64,000 nucleotides of DNA, taken from Streptomyces sp. A2-16. GTDB taxonomy: Bacteria > Actinomycetota > Actinomycetes > Streptomycetales > Streptomycetaceae. Location: NCBI RefSeq assembly GCF_018128905.1, contig NZ_CP063808.1:9701519-9765518 (forward strand), in the 5' to 3' direction. The position numbers were made by a program, and so were the translations under genes. The notes under the pieces are model-generated. The model was not told where the DNA came from. It saw only the letters and a program-made list of their open reading frames with translations, and made no database searches. Below, piece by piece: positions 59,960 through 64,000 of this stretch. Positions within the stretch are counted from its first letter, which is position 1. Every line of letters begins with the position of its first letter.

Positions 59960-59986
59960 TGTGGAGAAATCCACCTCTGTGGACAA
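59960..59986 (-). promoter_or_regulatory. Two DnaA-box-like sequences upstream of parA
   Basis: On the minus strand, TTGTCCACA (59978-59986, the preferred Streptomyces DnaA box) and TTCTCCACA (59960-59968, 8/9) lie in the same orientation, 37-63 bases before parA ATG 59923. Control of parAB by DnaA is inference. Confidence 0.55.
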
Positions 59987-60081
59987 CTCCGTTACCTCTC
60001 CGAGTGACCCGAGAGGCTTTCGGTCGCGGGGTTCGGCCGCGGCGCGGCCCCGGCTGATGATGCCGTGCAGCAGTGAGCGAC

Positions 60082-60095
60082 GTTTCACGTGAAAC
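60082..60095. other. parS site upstream of parA
   Basis: Perfect GTTTCACGTGAAAC in the rsmG-parA gap, 159 bases before the chosen parA start. Confidence 0.96.
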
Positions 60096-60188
60096 ACGAT
60101 GCAGGGCTGCGGTGCCCGTTCTGCCGCGACACTCCGGCATGCATAGGTTTGGCAGCTTGTGTGGAGTACGTCTCGTCGTCAGGACGGA

Positions 60189-60905
60189 TCAGCGACGCCG
60201 ACGCGTGCGGCCGGTACGGGCCGCCTTCGCCCGCTTGGCAGCGAAACGCACCCCGCCGGGGCTCTCCCCGACCTCGACCCTCACCACCGTGGACAACGGA
60301 TCCACGACGCCCTCACCCACATGCAGGATGGAGGTCCCCACGGCACCGAGTTTGCTCAGAGCCGTACCAGCCGCCTTGAGCTCCTCCTCTGCGGTGTCGC
60401 CCTTGAGTGCGAGCATCTCCCCGTAGGGACGCAGCAGTGGGACACCCCACGTCGCCAGCCGGTCCAGCGGGGCAACAGCCCGCGCTGTCACCACATGCAC
60501 CGGGGTCAGCTTGCCCATGACTTCCTCGGCACGGCCGCGCACGACCGTCACATGGTCCAGCCCCAGGAGCTCCACGACCTCCGTCAGAAAGGTCGTGCGC
60601 CTCAGCAACGGCTCCAGCAGCGTGATCTTCAGATCCTCGCGGACGAGGGCCAGCGGGATTCCGGGAAGACCTGCGCCGGAGCCGACGTCGCACACCGTCA
60701 CACCCTCGGGAACGACCTCCGAGAGCACCGCGCAGTTCAGTAGATGCCGCTCCCACAGCCGGGGCACTTCTCGCGGGCCGATGAGGCCGCGCTGCACCCC
60801 TGCCTCAGCGAGCAGCTCGGCGTAGCGCACCGCGTCCTCGAAGCGATCGCCGAAGACCTCACGCGCCTGCTCGGGCGCGGGGGGAAGCTCCGCTGCCTCC
60901 GTCAC
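60189..60905 (-). CDS. rsmG: 16S rRNA (guanine-527-N7) methyltransferase RsmG (GidB)
   Basis: This 238-residue protein begins at GTG 60905 (reading VTEAAELPPAPEQAREVFGD). The SAM-binding loop is CDVGSGAGLPGIPLALV, and the RsmG/GidB pattern includes GLIGPREVPRLWERHLLNCA and HVVTARAVAPLDRLATWGVP. It methylates G527 of 16S rRNA; loss gives low-level streptomycin resistance and altered antibiotic production in Streptomyces. It lies between jag and parA in the conserved origin-flanking order. The basic C-terminal tail (ARTGRTRRRR) is typical. A hairpin lies between it and jag. Confidence 0.97.
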   Translation of the reverse strand: MTEAAELPPAPEQAREVFGDRFEDAVRYAELLAEAGVQRGLIGPREVPRLWERHLLNCAVLSEVVPEGVTVCDVGSGAGLPGIPLALVREDLKITLLEPLLRRTTFLTEVVELLGLDHVTVVRGRAEEVMGKLTPVHVVTARAVAPLDRLATWGVPLLRPYGEMLALKGDTAEEELKAAGTALSKLGAVGTSILHVGEGVVDPLSTVVRVEVGESPGGVRFAAKRAKAARTGRTRRRR

Positions 60906-60977
60906 GGGGAACCGTCCTTCCGTACCGCATCAGCGCACCGGGCGCCGACCACCAGAACTATCAGGCTGACAAAGTTC

Positions 60978-61004
60978 GGCCCCGCCTGCTCTACAGACGG
61001 GGCC
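60978..61004 (-). terminator. Hairpin between jag and rsmG
   Basis: GGCCCCG (60978-60984) pairs with CGGGGCC (60998-61004), just after the jag stop on the minus strand. The stem is short and may only attenuate. Confidence 0.55.
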
Positions 61005-61021
61005 GGGGGACGTAGGACCGG

Positions 61022-61534
61022 TCAGGCGGGAAGCACGACGACGAAGCGCTGGGGCTCCTCGCCCTCGGACTCGCTGCGCAGACCGGCCGCCTTGATCGCA
61101 TCGTGGACGACCTTGCGCTCGAACGGCGTCATCGGCTTGAGCTTCACGGACTCGCCGGTGTTCTTGACCTCGGCGGCGGCCTTGGCGCCCAGCTCGGAGA
61201 GCTCGGCACGCTTCTTGGCCCGGTAGCCGGCGATGTCCAGCATCAGACGGCTGCGGTCCCCGGTCTCCCGGTGCACGGCCAGGCGGGTGAGCTCCTGCAG
61301 GGCTTCCAGCACCTCGCCGTCACGGCCGACCAGCTTCTGCAGGTCGCGGCCGCCCGCGTCGCTGATGATCGAGACAGCGGCGCGGTCGGCCTCGACGTCC
61401 ATGTCGATGTCGCCGTCGAGGTCGGCGATGTCGAGCAGACCCTCGAGGTAGTCCGCCGCGATCTCACCCTCCTGCTCCAGGCGAGTCAGGGTGTCTGCAC
61501 CCTCGGCAGCGGCGGAGGTGGTGCCTTCCGTCAC
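61022..61534 (-). CDS. jag: Jag/KhpB RNA-binding protein
   Basis: This 170-residue protein starts at GTG 61534 with an acidic N-terminus. A KH-like domain reads AVSIISDAGGRDLQKLVGRD, and a C-terminal R3H domain has MTPFERKVVHDAIKAAGLRS. Jag partners YidC and binds RNA; homologues (KhpB) affect cell division. It follows yidC by 15 bases, as in most Gram-positive and actinobacterial origins. It has no separate Jag N-terminal domain. The length is normal for the actinobacterial type. Confidence 0.94.
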   Translation of the reverse strand: MTEGTTSAAAEGADTLTRLEQEGEIAADYLEGLLDIADLDGDIDMDVEADRAAVSIISDAGGRDLQKLVGRDGEVLEALQELTRLAVHRETGDRSRLMLDIAGYRAKKRAELSELGAKAAAEVKNTGESVKLKPMTPFERKVVHDAIKAAGLRSESEGEEPQRFVVVLPA

Positions 61535-61549
61535 GGGATGGACTCCTTC

Positions 61550-62836
61550 TTACTTCTTGGACGGGGACTTGGGCCGCTGCGGACCCTTGCGCTGTCCGGA
61601 CTGGGCCTTGCTGCGGGTACCGCCGCCGGACTGCTTCTTGGCGGGAGCGGCGGGCTTGGCGTCCTCGGGCTCGTCGGACTTGGTGAGCGAGGTCGGCTCC
61701 GACGGCTGGGTGTCACCGGCGGCCTTCGAACCGGCCGAGGCAGCACCCGACTGACGCTGGGACTTGCTCTGCCGCTTGGGCTGCTGCCGCTTGGGAGTGG
61801 CCGCGCTCGCCGGCGAACCGTCCTCGGTCTGGACCGTGGCCTGGGACTCGCTCTGGATGACCGAGCCGTCGGCCTGGGCCGCGAGGCCCGCCTTGTTCAG
61901 ACCGTTGATGAACTTGCGCTCGAACTCGTTGCGGTCACGGCCCTTGGCGACGATCGCCTTGATGATGGTGCGCTCGCTGCGCTTGCGGGCCTTGCCGTGG
62001 TTCATGACGTGCTTGGTGAGGCGCTCCAGGTAGGCGGCCTGAGCCTTGGAACCCGGGGTGGGGTTGTTGTGGATGACGTACATCTGCTGGCCCATGGTCC
62101 ACACGTTGGTGGTCAGCCAGTAGACGAGGACACCGACCGGGAAGTTGATGCCGAAGACGGCGAACATGACCGGGAAGACGTACATCAGCATCTTCTGCTG
62201 CTGCATGAACGGCGTCTTGACCGTGGTGTCGACGTTCTTCGTCATCAGCTGGCGCTGCGTGTAGAACTGCGACGCCGACATCAGGACGATCATGACCGCG
62301 GTGACGACACGGACGTCGGTCAGCGAGGCGCCGAGTGCCTCGACCTTGCTCGAGCCGTCCGTGAACTTCGCGGCCAGCGGTGCCCCGAAGATGTGCGCCT
62401 TACGGGCGCTGGCCAGCAGCGACTCGTTGATGACACCGATGGTGTCGCCCGTCGCGATGCCGTTGAGCACGTGATACAGGGCGAAGAAGAACGGCGACTG
62501 CGCCAGGATGGGAAGGCACGAGGAGAGCGGGTTGGTGCCCGTCTCCTTGTACAGCTTCATCATCTCTTCGGACTGACGCTGTTTGTCGTTCTTGTAGCGC
62601 TCCTGGATCTTCTTCATCTCGGGCTGGAGCGTCTGCATGGCCCGCGTCGCCTTGATCTGCTTCACGAAGAGCGGGATCAGGCAGATACGGATCAGGATCA
62701 CCAGGGACACGATCGACAGGCCCCAGGCCCACCCGGTGTCGGGGCCGAAGATGGCGCCGTACACCTTGTGGAACTGGACGATGACCCAGGAGACGGGTGT
62801 CGTGATGAAGCTGAAAAGACTGGCAATCGTGTCCAC
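61550..62836 (-). CDS. yidC: Membrane protein insertase YidC
   Basis: This 428-residue protein starts at GTG 62836. It begins MDTIASLFSFITTPVSWVIV without the large periplasmic domain of Gram-negative YidC. The hydrophilic groove helix reads SIVSLVILIRICLIPLFVKQ, followed by IKATRAMQTLQPEMKKIQER. Four further helices follow, and then a basic/Ser/Lys-rich 100-residue tail (KRQQPKRQSKSQRQSG). It inserts membrane proteins with or without SecYEG. It lies between yidD and jag, the conserved order. Confidence 0.96.
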   Translation of the reverse strand: MDTIASLFSFITTPVSWVIVQFHKVYGAIFGPDTGWAWGLSIVSLVILIRICLIPLFVKQIKATRAMQTLQPEMKKIQERYKNDKQRQSEEMMKLYKETGTNPLSSCLPILAQSPFFFALYHVLNGIATGDTIGVINESLLASARKAHIFGAPLAAKFTDGSSKVEALGASLTDVRVVTAVMIVLMSASQFYTQRQLMTKNVDTTVKTPFMQQQKMLMYVFPVMFAVFGINFPVGVLVYWLTTNVWTMGQQMYVIHNNPTPGSKAQAAYLERLTKHVMNHGKARKRSERTIIKAIVAKGRDRNEFERKFINGLNKAGLAAQADGSVIQSESQATVQTEDGSPASAATPKRQQPKRQSKSQRQSGAASAGSKAAGDTQPSEPTSLTKSDEPEDAKPAAPAKKQSGGGTRSKAQSGQRKGPQRPKSPSKK

Positions 62837-62839
62837 TAA

Positions 62840-63190
62840 TCATGCTCCTTGGGCATGGGACGGAGTCTCTGCGGCCGGGCTCGAAGGAGTTTGCCCCTCG
62901 ATGGCCGAGGCGGCGGAGGGCCCGCCCCTACGTGCACGCCAGGCGTTACGCAGCATTTCGTGCCACCGCGGACGCTTGCGCGGCGGGACATGGTCCACAC
63001 CGCCCAGCGACCACGGATTGCACCGCAGGATGCGCCAGGCGGTGAGTGCCGTTCCCTTGATCGCACCGTGCCGGTCGATGGCCTGGTAGCCGTAGTGGGA
63101 GCACGACGGGTAGTACTTGCACACCGGCCCCAACAGCGGGCTGATGGTCCACTGGTACAGCTTGATCAGTGCCAGCAGCGGGTACTTCAT
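62840..63190 (-). CDS. yidD: Membrane protein insertion efficiency factor YidD
   Basis: This 116-residue protein starts MKYPLLALIKLYQWTISPLL, an N-terminal amphipathic/hydrophobic helix. The YidD core is GPVCKYYPSCSHYGYQAIDR and RILRCNPWSLGGVDHVPPRK. It is thought to help membrane insertion together with YidC. Its start overlaps the rnpA stop by four bases and it ends three bases before yidC, so the block is tightly coupled. The C-terminal Pro/Ala-rich tail is species-specific. Confidence 0.95.
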   Translation of the reverse strand: MKYPLLALIKLYQWTISPLLGPVCKYYPSCSHYGYQAIDRHGAIKGTALTAWRILRCNPWSLGGVDHVPPRKRPRWHEMLRNAWRARRGGPSAASAIEGQTPSSPAAETPSHAQGA

Positions 63191-63558
63191 CGTGCGCCCC
63201 CTCCCAGCAGCCGCTGAACGGCGGCATCCAGGTCTCGGGCCAGCTGTTCATGATCGGCGTCGCCCGCCTCGGGCAGCGCTCGTACGACTACCAGGCTACC
63301 GGGGGGAAACAGAGCGACCCTGTCGCGCATCAGATGGCGAAGCCTGCGCTTCACCTTGTTGCGCACGACCGCGCCACCCACGGCCTTGCTCACGACGAAA
63401 CCCGCACGCGTCGGGGGAGCGCTCTCCCCAGGCGCGTGCGGGTCCGTGGCACCGCTACGAAGATGGACGACGAGGGACGGGCGCCCGGCCCGGCGCCCTC
63501 GTCGTACCGCGGTCGCGAAGTCCTCGCGCCGCCTCAGCCGGTTCTCGGTGGGCAGCAC
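63187..63558 (-). CDS. rnpA: Ribonuclease P protein component
   Basis: This 123-residue protein starts at GTG 63558 (reading VLPTENRLRRREDFATAVRR). The conserved RNR motif is VVRNKVKRRLRHLMRDR, and FVVSKAVGGAV lies just before it. It is the protein subunit that helps RNase P RNA cut tRNA leaders. It sits between rpmH and yidD, 21 bases downstream of rpmH, and overlaps yidD. The size and order are standard. Confidence 0.96.
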   Translation of the reverse strand: MLPTENRLRRREDFATAVRRGRRAGRPSLVVHLRSGATDPHAPGESAPPTRAGFVVSKAVGGAVVRNKVKRRLRHLMRDRVALFPPGSLVVVRALPEAGDADHEQLARDLDAAVQRLLGGGAR

Positions 63559-63579
63559 GACGGCATGACCTGACCGGGA

Positions 63580-63717
63580 TCAGGCGGACAGGCTGGCGCG
63601 ACCCTTGCTGCGGCGGTTCGCCAGAATCGCGCGGCCGGCACGGGTACGCATCCGCAGACGGAAGCCGTGGGTCTTGGCGCGACGACGGTTGTTCGGCTGG
63701 AAGGTGCGCTTGCTCAC
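63580..63717 (-). CDS. rpmH: 50S ribosomal protein L34
   Basis: This 45-residue protein is read as VSKRTFQPNNRRRAKTHGFR and ends GRASLSA. It is strongly basic with the KTHGFRLRMRTRAGRAILAN core of L34. GTG 63717 follows CTGGAG. It is the first gene of rpmH-rnpA-yidD-yidC-jag-rsmG-parA-parB, which ends at the parB hairpin. It is divergent from dnaA, which must lie beyond the right edge. Confidence 0.97.
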   Translation of the reverse strand: MSKRTFQPNNRRRAKTHGFRLRMRTRAGRAILANRRSKGRASLSA

Positions 63718-63884
63718 TCGGGGGCTCCAGAGATAAATCGGTGGTTGCGGGTGCCGTCCTGGCTGTCACCGTGCGCCCACGAGTAGCTCGCAGTTACGCC
63801 CGAGTGCACCGCTTCCCGATCACCCGAAGCGATCTGTGCCCATCGGAGGCAGGCGGCAGCAGCCATCGACAACTCGACCTGGTT

Positions 63885-63914
63885 ACGGTACGCGCGGCTA
63901 CGCCATCCGGTCAA
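63885..63914 (-). promoter_or_regulatory. Candidate rpmH promoter
   Basis: On the minus strand TTGACC (63909-63914) is followed by 18 bases and TACCGT (63885-63890), a fair match to an HrdB-type promoter. The leader to rpmH would be about 160 bases. Confidence 0.4.
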
Positions 63915-63935
63915 ACCAGTGGTCACCGGGAGACA

Positions 63936-63956
63936 CTATCCACAGGCTGGGGACAA
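63936..63956. promoter_or_regulatory. DnaA-box pair upstream of dnaA
   Basis: CTATCCACA (63936-63944) and, on the other strand, TTGTCCCCA (63948-63956) are each 8/9 to DnaA boxes and face each other. Opposed boxes in the dnaA promoter fit autoregulation of dnaA. Confidence 0.6.
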
Positions 63957-64000
63957 CAACTTGAACCGCACCCGTCGCCCTGACTACCGTGGCTGAACTC

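Larger units (their letters stand above)
63718..64000. other. rpmH / dnaA divergent leader region
   Basis: The last 283 bases lie upstream of rpmH. They carry a candidate rpmH promoter and two DnaA-box-like sequences (listed separately). In every Streptomyces known to me dnaA begins here on the plus strand. No convincing dnaA start is within the window; GTG 63989 is possible but unsupported. Confidence 0.55.

Noticed and set aside
4089..60095. Recurring peptide MFHVKH or FHVK at the start of several frames
   Set aside because: It is only parS translated in one frame (TTT CAC GTG AAA); it is not a protein motif.
63989..64000. dnaA start at GTG 63989 (reading VAEL)
   Set aside because: No ribosome site is visible and only four codons remain. 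dnaA is expected to begin at or beyond the edge, but this cannot be confirmed.
1..64000. CRISPR array, insertion sequence, prophage, tRNA, rRNA or toxin-antitoxin system
   Set aside because: I read for direct-repeat arrays, transposase and integrase motifs and tRNA-like cloverleafs and saw none. The only dispersed repeat is parS.

Overview
The window is high-GC actinomycete DNA and almost certainly Streptomyces. The evidence is the GTG/ATG starts and strong G/C third positions, the sporulation pair ssgA/ssgR, rare TTA codons confined to two regulators, and many copies of the streptomycete centromere site GTTTCACGTGAAAC (parS). The right end runs parB-parA-rsmG-jag-yidC-yidD-rnpA-rpmH and stops in the leader of a gene that must be dnaA, so oriC should lie a short distance to the right. 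The window is therefore the parAB-side flank of the replication origin on a linear Streptomyces chromosome. It is core chromosome: I see no insertion sequence, prophage, integrase, CRISPR array, tRNA or rRNA.

Layout. 1-6.7 kb: a truncated DevS-like GAF sensor, then cydA-cydB-cydCD (cytochrome bd oxidase and its ABC exporter) behind a Rex-type operator. 6.9-14 kb: a HisC-type aminotransferase, a LacI-family regulator with a TTA codon, a PPP-like phosphatase, a small membrane protein, and thiC behind a TPP riboswitch. 14-24.7 kb: a YibE/F membrane protein, ssgA-ssgR, small membrane proteins, a cupin, ptpA, a Cys/Met-metabolism PLP lyase, a LysR regulator with a TTA codon, a NUDIX hydrolase, a flavohaemoglobin and a HAD phosphatase. 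24.8-34.4 kb: two acetyltransferases, an MFS pump, a serine hydrolase, dnaB, a MATE pump, and the rpsF-ssb-rpsR-rplI ribosomal operon. 34.6-46.8 kb: cell-wall genes (femX, an alanine-racemase-like protein, a GT87 transferase, a class A PBP), a PadR regulator with ino1, an MFS protein, and cca. 47-57 kb: DUF6049, murJ, a pseudokinase, sigM, its anti-sigma factor, trxB and trxA. 57-63.7 kb: parBA, rsmG, jag, yidC, yidD, rnpA, rpmH. From cca to rpmH the order matches the Mycobacterium tuberculosis block Rv3907c-Rv3924c.

The most distinctive signal is on the scale of the whole window. There are 15 perfect 14-bp parS sites and two one-mismatch copies. Several sit at the exact centre of long perfect palindromes that look like transcription terminators between convergent genes. 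Three lie inside genes (parA, parB, anti-sigma), all read in the same frame as Val-Ser-Arg-Glu-Thr. One overlaps the start codon of cydCD, and one degenerate copy lies in the variable P3 arm of the thiC TPP riboswitch. A second origin-related signal is a set of DnaA-box-like sequences: a cluster upstream of dnaB, a pair upstream of parA, and a pair upstream of dnaA.

Start codons were chosen by Shine-Dalgarno position and remembered family length. Where neither was decisive, the entry says so. No database search was possible; family names rest on motifs read directly in the translations.
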